From contig CAKUKT010000108.1 of assembly GCA_934663655.1 (NCBI GenBank), forward strand, positions 1 to 8,010: 8,010 bases of DNA, read 5' to 3'. Shown one piece after another: positions 1 through 6,519 of the stretch. The first letter of the stretch is position 1. The number at the start of each line of letters is the position of its first letter. The notes beneath the pieces were generated by a model. The model saw nothing but the letters and a program-made list of their open reading frames with translations, was not told the origin of the DNA and ran no database searches. The stretch comes from an uncultured Victivallaceae bacterium (GTDB lineage: Bacteria > Verrucomicrobiota > Lentisphaeria > Victivallales > Victivallaceae). The position numbers and the translations under genes are program-made.

Positions 1-5
1 GATCC

Positions 6-1217
6 ATGGAATCGCCACTGAACGATGTCCCGTTCAGCAACCGCCTCCGGCTGCTCTTCTGGAATTTCTTTAAAATCGCGCTTTTTGTCGTCGGGGGAGG
101 TTATGCGATCATTCTCGCGGCCGAGGAGATCTTTGTGCGCAAGCTGCGCTGGCTTAAGGACGGAGAACTGCTCGAGATGCTGACGGTGATTCAGGCTATT
201 CCCGGGCTTACCGCCGGCAATGCCGCAATCTATGTCGGATACCGGACCGCCGGACAATGGGGCGCGCTCACGGGGCTGGTCGCGGTCGCGCTTCCCTCCT
301 ATTTGATCATCTGCCTGGTGTCGCTCGGGTTCGGGGTGATTCCGATGGAAAACCTCTATGTACAGGGGGCGTTCATCGGCGTGAGAACCGCGTTGTCGGC
401 ATTGACCATCGTTGCAATTGTCAGGCTCTGGTCGAAGGTCATTACCGGTATGATTTCATTCGGGGGGGCGCTTTTCACCATTGAAGCGGTCTATTTTTAC
501 GGCGTCAATCCCGCGATTCTGCTGGGGGCGGGAATTGCGGCCGGTGCCGGGCGCGGCATTTACCGGCAGCTTCAATTGCGGAAATCGGCTTCCGGAGGCG
601 CCGAGAACGGTTCGGCGGAACTGCTGACGCTGTTCATACTTTTCTGCTGGTTCGGTTTGCTCTGTTTCGGCGGTGGCAGCGCGCTGATGCCGCTCTATAT
701 TCAGGAGCTTGTCGATTCCCGTCACTGGCTAACCCTGCATGAATTGAGTGATTTCGCCGCGATCTCCCAGGTGACGCCGGGACCGATCGGGGTCAATCTG
801 GCGACATTTCTCGGATTTCGTCGCGGCGGGTATTTCGGTGCGTTGATCTGCACGATCGGACTGCTGCTGCCGAGTTACATCCTGATGCAGGTCGCGCTGC
901 GTTCGCTGGCGCGCTGGGAACGCAGTCCGGTGGTTCGGGGCATCATGGCCGGGATCGGTCCGGTGACGCTCGGGCTTATGTCGGCAACCACGTTGATCTA
1001 CCTTGAACTTTCGCTTTTCACCAGCCAGCTGCCCTGGGGGTATCTTGCCGAGTTGGCGACCGGTCATCTCATTGCTTATGATGGACCGTTTCGGCTCTGC
1101 TATGGAGCGGTACCGGTTTTTCTGCTTTCCGGCTGGGCGCTTTACCGTCGGAAATGCAGCATTATGACTGCGATTTTCTGTTCGGCGGCGCTGGGGGCGC
1201 TGCTGTGCCGGATCTGA
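6..1217 (+). CDS. chrA: Two-domain chromate (CHR family) transporter
   Basis: Inner-membrane transporter of the CHR superfamily, whose characterised members export chromate or use it as an anion substrate; the substrate here is not known. The 403-residue length and two homologous halves match the long, two-domain CHR type. The first half has the FxxGGGxA-like signature around residues 24-34 and an IPGLTAGNAA-x-VGYR motif at 65-80. The second half repeats them as FGGGSA at 221-226 and TPGPIGVNLATFLGFRRGG at 257-275. Most of the protein is hydrophobic and predicted membrane-spanning, with a polar linker (about 187-204) between the halves. Only five bases precede the ATG, so its ribosome binding site cannot be seen and the true start could lie upstream of the window. 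The gene ends with TGA. No partner such as ChrB or a regulator is visible, so a role in chromate resistance is inferred from family only. Confidence 0.9.
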   Translation: MESPLNDVPFSNRLRLLFWNFFKIALFVVGGGYAIILAAEEIFVRKLRWLKDGELLEMLTVIQAIPGLTAGNAAIYVGYRTAGQWGALTGLVAVALPSYLIICLVSLGFGVIPMENLYVQGAFIGVRTALSALTIVAIVRLWSKVITGMISFGGALFTIEAVYFYGVNPAILLGAGIAAGAGRGIYRQLQLRKSASGGAENGSAELLTLFILFCWFGLLCFGGGSALMPLYIQELVDSRHWLTLHELSDFAAISQVTPGPIGVNLATFLGFRRGGYFGALICTIGLLLPSYILMQVALRSLARWERSPVVRGIMAGIGPVTLGLMSATTLIYLELSLFTSQLPWGYLAELATGHLIAYDGPFRLCYGAVPVFLLSGWALYRRKCSIMTAIFCSAALGALLCRI

Positions 1218-1243
1218 CCGGAAGTGGAGCGGGATCGGGAAGA

Positions 1244-1272
1244 TTGAATTTTCTCCGGTTTGGTGATATGCT
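1244..1272 (+). promoter_or_regulatory. Candidate sigma-70-like promoter upstream of the GH42-like gene
   Basis: TTGAAT (1244-1249) and TATGCT (1267-1272) are separated by 17 bp, and TGA just before the second hexamer gives an extended -10 (TGn). It lies just after the transporter stop codon and would leave an untranslated leader of about 165 nt before the start at 1445. The -10 is only a 4/6 match, so this is tentative. Confidence 0.35.
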
Positions 1273-1398
1273 ATATGGAGTGAGTTGCCCGGATGGACGG
1301 CTGCCGGATATGCCGGTGCCGCAAATGAATAACAAGCCTTAATATCCCGGATTGCATCGGTACGGTACACAGTTTCCGGCATCCGGGGCCATATTGTG

Positions 1399-1419
1399 TG
1401 CGGATTCAATATATCCGCA
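1399..1419. promoter_or_regulatory. Inverted repeat, possible operator
   Basis: A perfect 7-bp inverted repeat, TGCGGAT and ATCCGCA, is separated by 7 bp (TCAATAT). It ends 25 bp before the ATG at 1445 and just before the ribosome binding site. The size and symmetry suit a dimeric repressor operator, as used by LacI- or GntR-type sugar regulators. In RNA it could instead form a short hairpin beside the translation start. No regulator gene is visible in the window, so the function is inferred from symmetry and position. Confidence 0.4.
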
Positions 1420-1432
1420 TAAAGATCAAGCT

Positions 1433-1437
1433 GGAGA
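1433..1437 (+). promoter_or_regulatory. Ribosome binding site that sets the start at 1445
   Basis: GGAGA lies 7 nt before ATG 1445. The upstream in-frame ATG at 1352 has no comparable purine-rich site, and its extra 31 codons would translate across the inverted repeat at 1399-1419 and read as low-quality protein. This supports 1445 as the real start. Confidence 0.7.
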
Positions 1438-1444
1438 ATTGCCG

Positions 1445-3241
1445 ATGTCCGACCTGAATTTTCGCGCCTGGTATGCGCTGCGCCGTACTCTGACTCCCCG
1501 CAATTTTAATGAACTGCTTGCTGAACTGAGCGTAAAATCGCGGGAGTGGCGGTTCGATGAAGTCATAATCATGGTGGATACCGAGGAGTTTTCTCACGGC
1601 CACCCCGCGGTGGAATGGCTTGCCGGATACCAGAAACAGCTTTTCACCGTTAAGGAGGAGCTGGAACAACTGGGGATCGTCTATTCACTGAATCCCTGGC
1701 TGACGCTCGGTCATGCCGACCGGGGGCGGCGCGAGGAGGGTCGGATTTCCGGCTTTCAGGGCATGGTTGGAGATGACGGCAGCGAATGTCACCATTGCGC
1801 CTGTCCGTTGTCGCCGGGATGGCGTGAACATCTTTTCAAATTGTGGAAAATTTACGCGGAAACCCGGCCGCGGGTGATCTGGGTTGAGGATGATTTCCGC
1901 AACTTCAACCATGCGCCGGTCAAATTCGGCTGTTTCTGTCCGTTGCACCTGAAACTTTTCAGTGAGGCGATTGGACGCGAGGTCTCCCGGGAAGAGCTGG
2001 TGAAAGCGCTGCTGGCGCCCGGTCGCCCCCATCCGTGGCGGGAGATTTATCTGGGAATACTGCGGGAGACGATGATCGAACTGGCTGGACAACTCTCCGG
2101 AACCGTACATTCGGTTTCTCCTGAGACCGCAATCGGGTTGATGTCGAGCGGTCCCCGCCAGCACGAAATCGAAGGTCGCGACTGGCGACGACTGTGTGAC
2201 GCGTTCGCCGCCGGAGGCCGGCTTTACAGTCGTCCGCCGCTGGCGAACTACAACGAAGATTCTCTGCGCGGACTGTATTACTCTCATGATTCGATCAAGC
2301 TGACGCGCCGGATGTTTCCGGCGGGAACCGTCGAACAAACCGAAGTGGAGAATTTTCCCTTCTCCCGTTTTTCCAAGAGTGTCGCCTTCACCCGGTTGCA
2401 GATTGCGCTCTCATTTGCCTACGGGGCGGATGGGGTGACGCTCAATCTTTTCGATCACCTCGGTACGCCGATGGCCTCGGAAGCGGCTTACGGAACCATG
2501 CTGGCGGCAGACAAGGAATACTTCGGAGCTCTGGCTTCGCTGGCGCGGGGAAAGGGGCGCTGGCGGGGGGTGCGGTTGATCCACCATCCCCGCAATGCAC
2601 TGTATAAACACCTGTCTCCCGGTGCTTCGTTCCGTGACCTTGGGGGAGACGGTTATGCGATGATGCTGGCGTTGGAGGGGGTCGGCATTCCCACGGTTTA
2701 TGACGAAGAAGAGGGAGTGGCGGCGGTGTCCGGACAGTCGCTGCGTGCGCTCGAGGACGTGGAAATTGAACGGTTGCTCAGTGGCGGCCTGTTGCTCGAT
2801 GCGGTCGCTGCCCGGGTATTGATCGAACGGGGATTCGCCGCCGACATCGGCGTCGAGAGCGTTACAGAGGAGCGTCCACGCGGCGAACTTGATTTCATCA
2901 TCAGCGCCGAAGAGTATTTCGCGCCGGAATTTGGCGGGCGGGCCGGATGTTTTCTCTCTTCATTGCTGCCGATGATCGGAGTCGACACCGGATTTCCGCA
3001 TCTGACACCAGCCGCCGGAGCCAGCGTGGTCAGCCGCTGGGTAAACCCAGACGCCGAACCGGTTGCGCCGGCGATGAGCGCATTTGTCAACGCACGCGGG
3101 GGCAGGGTGGTGGTGCACGGCCTCGACTACAACCACGCGGTCGGATTGAACTTTTTTTCGCCGCCGCGGCGTCGGATGTTTCAACAGGTGTTCCGCTTTC
3201 TTTGCGGTGGGGCGGTTCCGGTCAGTTTCGAGAGCGATTGA
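1445..3241 (+). CDS. GH42-like glycoside hydrolase (beta-galactosidase-type), ended early by in-frame TGA
   Basis: Probable cytoplasmic glycosidase-like protein of 598 residues with no signal peptide. Residues 1 to about 360 look like a TIM barrel of the GH42 type. C163-x-C-x-x-H168, followed by a helical Phe/Lys-rich stretch, resembles the zinc-binding CxCxxC of GH42, and C115, C118 and C120 could add ligands. IWVEDD (145-150) sits where GH42 normally has its Asn-Glu acid/base. VEQ (296-298) followed by LQIALSFAYGADGVTLN (318-334) resembles the GH42 nucleophile EQ segment. Residues from about 370 to 595 resemble the trimerisation (glutamine-amidotransferase-like) domain, including QSLRALEDVEIERLLSGG (431-448). 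The usual small C-terminal domain is missing because TGA at 3239-3241 stops the frame, yet the same frame then encodes what looks like that domain. The start at 1445 is chosen over 1352 on ribosome binding site grounds. Exact substrate is unknown. The family call comes from motif recall and has not been searched. Confidence 0.7.
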   Translation: MSDLNFRAWYALRRTLTPRNFNELLAELSVKSREWRFDEVIIMVDTEEFSHGHPAVEWLAGYQKQLFTVKEELEQLGIVYSLNPWLTLGHADRGRREEGRISGFQGMVGDDGSECHHCACPLSPGWREHLFKLWKIYAETRPRVIWVEDDFRNFNHAPVKFGCFCPLHLKLFSEAIGREVSREELVKALLAPGRPHPWREIYLGILRETMIELAGQLSGTVHSVSPETAIGLMSSGPRQHEIEGRDWRRLCDAFAAGGRLYSRPPLANYNEDSLRGLYYSHDSIKLTRRMFPAGTVEQTEVENFPFSRFSKSVAFTRLQIALSFAYGADGVTLNLFDHLGTPMASEAAYGTMLAADKEYFGALASLARGKGRWRGVRLIHHPRNALYKHLSPGASFRDLGGDGYAMMLALEGVGIPTVYDEEEGVAAVSGQSLRALEDVEIERLLSGGLLLDAVAARVLIERGFAADIGVESVTEERPRGELDFIISAEEYFAPEFGGRAGCFLSSLLPMIGVDTGFPHLTPAAGASVVSRWVNPDAEPVAPAMSAFVNARGGRVVVHGLDYNHAVGLNFFSPPRRRMFQQVFRFLCGGAVPVSFESD

Positions 3242-3505
3242 GCCTGGCCGCTGGCGTGGCGGAGGGATTCAACCGGTCAGTGTGTGCTCGGGGTGTTCAA
3301 CCTGAACCTCGATTCCTGGCGCCGGGAATGTTTCCGGATCGCCTGGGACCATGAACGACTGCCGGAGATTTTCCGTCTGGAACCCGACGGAACCCTCCGC
3401 CGGACGGAACACTTTTCCGCCGTCGCTGTTTCCGGCGAACTGGAAATTACCGGAGAGCAGGAACTCGATTTCCGGTATCCGCTGGTTCTGGTGCTGAAAT
3501 ATTGA
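3242..3505 (+). pseudogene. Detached C-terminal domain of the GH42-like gene, in the same frame after TGA
   Basis: The 87 codons after the TGA are in the same frame as the upstream gene and end at a second TGA (3503-3505). They read AWPLAWRRD, then VLGVFNLNLDSW, then RLEPDGTLRR and a final YPLVLVLKY. This is the pattern of a small beta-sandwich domain that typically closes GH42-like and related glycosidases (a Gly-x-Phe-Asn-Leu strand followed by an Asp-Gly turn). With the TGA read as a sense codon the protein would be 686 residues. The only possible start inside is a GTG at 3284 with no clear ribosome binding site, so independent translation is unlikely. A one-base change such as GGA to TGA would explain it, as would a sequencing error. 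Selenocysteine or programmed readthrough cannot be excluded but is not supported by an evident SECIS hairpin. Confidence 0.6.
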
Positions 3506-3538
3506 TACGACAACCCGATTATTTTCAAGGAGAAGAAT

Positions 3539-4297
3539 ATGGCTTTCCTTACTGTCGATTTCAGATCCGCCGTGCTCGAAAAAGCCTGCGCCATGAATGT
3601 GATCATCCCCGAAGAGGTCACTGCGCCGCACCGGGTGATCTATCTCTTACACGGTTTAAGCGACGATCATAGCGTTTGGTGCCGCAATACCTCAATCGAG
3701 CGCTATGCCGCAGCCGCCGGTTTCATGGTGGTGATGCCGGACGGGGGCAGAAGTTTCTACGCCGACATGGAACATGGCGGACGTTACTGGAGTTTTGTGG
3801 CCGAAGAGCTGCCGCGACTGACCGCGTCGCTGTTTCATGTCAGCGATTTACCGTCGGACACCTTCGCCGCCGGCCTGTCAATGGGAGGTTACGGGGCGCT
3901 GAAACTCGGGTTGACCTGGCCGGAACGTTTTGCCGCGATTGCGGCGTTGTCGCCGGTGACGAGCATCGTAAATAAGTTTCACGGCTTCAACTGGGATCGG
4001 GAAATCACCGATATTTTCGGAACCCCGAAACGGGCGGTGGCTTCCGGTTGCGAACTCAGCGAACTTGCCGCCGCCGCGGCTGCTTCCGGGAAGCGTCTGC
4101 CACCGCTCTTCATCCGTTGCGGCGACGCTGATTTTCTTTACCGCGAGAATCTGGCTTTCCGGGAGCGTCTTAGCGCAGTAAACTACCCCGGAGTCGATTT
4201 CGCCGTGGAACCCGGAGCCGGTCACAGCTGGGATTTCTGGGATCGGTGCATCGCCGAAGCGTTAACCTTTTTCAATCGAGTTGCTCCCCGGGGCTGA
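3539..4297 (+). CDS. EstA/esterase D-type serine esterase (tributyrin esterase-like)
   Basis: Alpha/beta-hydrolase of the putative-esterase family (esterase D, S-formylglutathione hydrolase and tributyrin esterase EstA group) that hydrolyses short acyl or acetyl esters; 252 residues is normal for the family. The oxyanion region is YLLHGLSDDHSVW (35-47). The nucleophile is S114 in GLSMGGYGALKL, the acid is probably D198 in CGDADFLY, and the base is H229 in GAGHSWDFWD. All three triad residues are present. There is no signal peptide, so it should be cytoplasmic. AAGGAG at 3527-3532 gives a strong ribosome binding site 6 nt before the ATG. The gap of 33 bp after the second TGA of the preceding gene, on the same strand, suggests one transcript. 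Next to a glycosidase-like gene, removal of acyl groups from glycan fragments is a reasonable inference. The exact substrate is not readable from sequence. Confidence 0.88.
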   Translation: MAFLTVDFRSAVLEKACAMNVIIPEEVTAPHRVIYLLHGLSDDHSVWCRNTSIERYAAAAGFMVVMPDGGRSFYADMEHGGRYWSFVAEELPRLTASLFHVSDLPSDTFAAGLSMGGYGALKLGLTWPERFAAIAALSPVTSIVNKFHGFNWDREITDIFGTPKRAVASGCELSELAAAAAASGKRLPPLFIRCGDADFLYRENLAFRERLSAVNYPGVDFAVEPGAGHSWDFWDRCIAEALTFFNRVAPRG

Positions 4298-4393
4298 AAC
4301 GGGCTTCGTTCCCTGGTCGGTGGGGGAGGGGCGAAGCGCCGGCGGAAGAGTGTTGTAGAGCGGCTTATGCACCGCAGCGGGGCGGGGGAATAT

Positions 4394-5173
4394 TTATTGC
4401 AGTTCCGGTTCCCGGGGAATGCGGTTCCATTCCTCGGTGAAAAGCCGGGGGTTCTCGCGAAGTTTTTCAGTCACAATATTTACCGCCGGTACGACTTCCA
4501 GCAGGTCGCAGTCGGCGTCGCCAAAGGTTACCCTCCGCAGAGCTCCGCCGAGCACAAACGCGTCGCGCATGGCGGCGTAATAGCGGGAATGAGCACCGAC
4601 ATGTCGGTGTGACGGTACCGGAATCCGGCGTCCGTCATCGTCGATTACCGTCAGCTCCTGGCGGTCGGGGGTGAACATCTCCGGCACTCCGACCCATTCT
4701 TCGACGCCGTGCAGCAGGGTATTGCAGCCGATGCCGGTACCGATGAAGAGAATTTTGGCATTGCGGTCGCGCAGTTTGCCCCAGGGGGATTTTTCGGCAC
4801 ACGGGGTGTCGAACTGCTCATGCCCGGAGACAAATTCCGCCGCGTCCGCCCCGAAGGCGGCCAGAGAGTGGGTCGGATGAAGCGAACGTTTTACCCCGGG
4901 ATGCCGGCGGAAGAGTTCGGGCAGAATTCCGGTGACACAGGGAGTTCGGCGCACGTCAAACACCGGCGACTCGGAATTGACCGTGGAGAAAGAAAGGGTG
5001 GGAAAGACGACAAGACCACGGGTTCCCGGGTAGGAGATGAAGAGCTCGACCACCGTTTCCGCACCGCCGCAAACCTCGCCGATGCTTTTGAATGATGAAT
5101 GGACCAGCAAAGTATCATTGTCCCGGATACCTGCTCTTCGCAGATCGGCGGCAAGCGATGCCATGGTATGCAT
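4394..5173 (-). CDS. AAC(3)-family aminoglycoside N-acetyltransferase-like protein
   Basis: Member of the Antibiotic_NAT family (AAC(3), YokD and FrbF type), which transfers acetyl from acetyl-CoA to an amine; 259 residues is typical. Family features include LLVHSSFKSIGEVCGGAETVV (22-42), FPTLSFS (57-63), a His-rich HPTHS loop (99-103), SPWG (129-132) and HGVEEW (155-160). The start at 5173 has AGAGGGG 9 nt upstream on the minus strand (5183-5189), whereas the alternative Met4 would lie too far from it. The gene ends in TAA and is convergent with the esterase across 96 bp. A strong-looking promoter lies at 5283-5310. Many chromosomal family members do not confer resistance and act on other amines or sugars, so aminoglycoside resistance should not be assumed. 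The family assignment is firm and the substrate is unknown. Confidence 0.88.
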   Translation of the reverse strand: MHTMASLAADLRRAGIRDNDTLLVHSSFKSIGEVCGGAETVVELFISYPGTRGLVVFPTLSFSTVNSESPVFDVRRTPCVTGILPELFRRHPGVKRSLHPTHSLAAFGADAAEFVSGHEQFDTPCAEKSPWGKLRDRNAKILFIGTGIGCNTLLHGVEEWVGVPEMFTPDRQELTVIDDDGRRIPVPSHRHVGAHSRYYAAMRDAFVLGGALRRVTFGDADCDLLEVVPAVNIVTEKLRENPRLFTEEWNRIPREPELQ

Positions 5174-5282
5174 GTCGGTCTACCCCTCTTGGCTGATTTC
5201 GGTTGATGTGGAAGCCTTCTTCAGGGCGAATCCGGACAGTGAGATCCAACGACAAGATCCATTCTGTCCCCTTTCACCGATA

Positions 5283-5310
5283 ATTATATCACTTAAAAAT
5301 GTTTTTTCAA
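5283..5310 (-). promoter_or_regulatory. Strong sigma-70-like promoter for the AAC(3)-like gene
   Basis: On the minus strand, TTGAAA (5305-5310) and a perfect TATAAT (5283-5288) are 16 bp apart, and TGA immediately before TATAAT supplies an extended -10. This is the best promoter match in the window. It would start a transcript near 5275 with about 100 nt of leader before the AAC(3)-like ATG. Confidence 0.65.
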
Positions 5311-5320
5311 TATGTCGGTT

Positions 5321-5348
5321 TTGCAAATACGTGAAAAAGCACTATATT
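5321..5348 (+). promoter_or_regulatory. Sigma-70-like promoter for the acyltransferase-kinase pair
   Basis: TTGCAA (5321-5326) and TATATT (5343-5348) are 16 bp apart on the plus strand, in the AT-rich part of the divergent region. The -35 elements of this and the opposing promoter are only 10 bp apart, so a single bound protein could affect both. The transcript would have about 130 nt of leader before 5485. A second TATTAT at 5462-5467 sits too close to the ribosome binding site to be the main -10. Confidence 0.5.
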
Positions 5349-5484
5349 ATCAATGAAAATTCAATGACCGGTCCGCCATGTGGGCAAAACACCGATTTTC
5401 GGCGGGCTCATGTTATTTTTTCGTGGCGTGGATTGGCGCCGTTTCGTGGTGTTTTCCGGGGTATTATAGAACAAAGGGGTATTC

Positions 5485-6519
5485 ATGGGCGACAATGGAA
5501 AGAAATTGAAGGAAAAATCCACATTTCGCATCTATTGTGAATATTATCCCTTTCTGCTGTTGTACGGAGTTTTGCGCCTGCTGCCGCTGAAGTGCGGTTA
5601 TACATTGGTTGCACCGCTGATTTCCCTGTTGTTTCTGGTTGACCGGCGACATGCCCGCCGCTCGGTTCAGCACATTCTTCACGCGGGTATAACTGATGAT
5701 CGTGCTGAAGCCAGGCGTCTGGCCCGACGTTCGTACCGGGAATTCGGCAAGCTGCTGGTGGAGATCGTGAAAATGGATCAGCTCTACACGCCTGACCATG
5801 TTGTCATCACCGGGCCGGAGGAGACGCTCAACCTGATTTTGCCGGAACGTAATTCCGGAAAGCGGCAGGTGATCATCGCCACCGCTCATTATGGGAACTG
5901 GGAAGTCGCTGGAACTGCTTTCGCCACCCGTACCGCTACTCCGATGTTTTCGCTGATGCGGGCTTTTGGAAATCCGTTGATCGGGGAATTGATTCTTGCG
6001 CATCGCCGTAGTGATGTTCATATTCTGATCGACAAGCGGCTCGGGATCAGGCCGGTACTCAAAGCGTTGAACGACGGACGAACCGCCACTATGCTGATCG
6101 ACCAGCATGCCGCCGGTAATGAAGGAGTCGATTGTCTCTTTTTCGGACATCCGGCCCGGGTGCATATGACTCCGGCGCTGCTTCATTTGAAAACGGGGAT
6201 TCCGATTCTGCCGGAGATTACTGTGCGGGTCGGCGATGATTTTCGTTTTGAACTGCGTTGCGGAAAATTGATTCGCTACCAGCCGACCGGGGACAAGACG
6301 AAAGATGTACAGGTTGTTTCCCAGATGTGCATTTCCGCCCTGGAGGAAATGATCCGCAAGGATCCGGATCAGTGGCTGTGGGCTCCCCGGCACTGGCTCG
6401 ATATCAACCGCCGCCAGGCCGAAGAATATCATGATTGGAAACCTGCTCCGGAAATCGCCTCGATCGCCGCCGGGTACAATGTAACTGGAAACAATGATGA
6501 GGAAAAGAGAGAGCAATGA
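5485..6519 (+). CDS. LpxL/HtrB-family lipid A acyltransferase
   Basis: Membrane-associated acyltransferase of the LpxL/LpxM (HtrB/MsbB) family, which adds a secondary acyl chain to the lipid A precursor at the inner membrane. The catalytic H(X4)E motif is H135-YGNW-E140. A later conserved block, IDQHAAGNEGVDCLFFGH (205-222), leads into the substrate region LKTGIPILPE (235-244). A hydrophobic stretch at about 21-52 would be the membrane anchor. The 344 residues are somewhat longer than the roughly 300 of E. coli LpxL, mainly through a hydrophilic C-terminal tail. AAAGGGG (5473-5479) precedes the ATG at 5485 by 5 nt. The stop overlaps the next start as ATGA (6516-6519). Which acyl chain and position it uses cannot be told. 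Similar enzymes acylate other lipids (for example phosphatidylinositol mannosides in actinobacteria), so the lipid A role is inferred. Confidence 0.87.
   Translation: MGDNGKKLKEKSTFRIYCEYYPFLLLYGVLRLLPLKCGYTLVAPLISLLFLVDRRHARRSVQHILHAGITDDRAEARRLARRSYREFGKLLVEIVKMDQLYTPDHVVITGPEETLNLILPERNSGKRQVIIATAHYGNWEVAGTAFATRTATPMFSLMRAFGNPLIGELILAHRRSDVHILIDKRLGIRPVLKALNDGRTATMLIDQHAAGNEGVDCLFFGHPARVHMTPALLHLKTGIPILPEITVRVGDDFRFELRCGKLIRYQPTGDKTKDVQVVSQMCISALEEMIRKDPDQWLWAPRHWLDINRRQAEEYHDWKPAPEIASIAAGYNVTGNNDEEKREQ

Larger units (their letters stand above)
5174..5484. other. Divergent intergenic region without a gene
   Basis: The 311 bp between the start codons of the AAC(3)-like gene and the acyltransferase are AT-rich in the middle (about 5279-5370) compared with neighbouring coding DNA. 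They hold the two back-to-back promoters. The plus-strand leader (about 5355-5484) has two overlapping short hairpin options: GTCCGCC (5371-5377) with GGCGGGC (5401-5407, one G-U pair), or CCGA (5392-5395) with TCGG (5399-5402). I see no coding gene and no recognised riboswitch. Confidence 0.6.

Noticed and set aside
1218..1260. Terminator after the transporter (ACCGGA with TCCGGT)
   Set aside because: Six-base arms enclose a loop of over 30 nt with only a short TTT after; too weak to call.
729..1409. 226-codon minus-strand open frame opposite the transporter
   Set aside because: Low-complexity Arg/Gln/Pro composition and overlap with the well-supported CHR transporter; no family motif.
3239..3280. 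Selenocysteine codon with SECIS
   Set aside because: The CCGC/GCGG hairpin (3248-3262) places its loop only about 10 nt after the TGA, closer than usual bacterial SECIS loops, and no redox Cys-type site is expected in this enzyme family.
4298..4393. Bidirectional terminator between the convergent esterase and AAC(3)-like genes
   Set aside because: Only 4-bp stems are visible (GGCG/CGCC at 4330-4340 and GCGG/CCGC at 4360-4375), with no T-run on either strand.
5037..5540. 167-codon plus-strand frame across the divergent region
   Set aside because: It overlaps the AAC(3)-like start and the acyltransferase start in other frames, crosses both promoters and has no recognisable motif.
5464..6516. 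350-codon open frame on the minus strand opposite the acyltransferase
   Set aside because: It lies entirely antisense to a clear LpxL-family gene, is rich in Arg, Gln, His and Pro with no recognisable domain, and is a codon-bias shadow.
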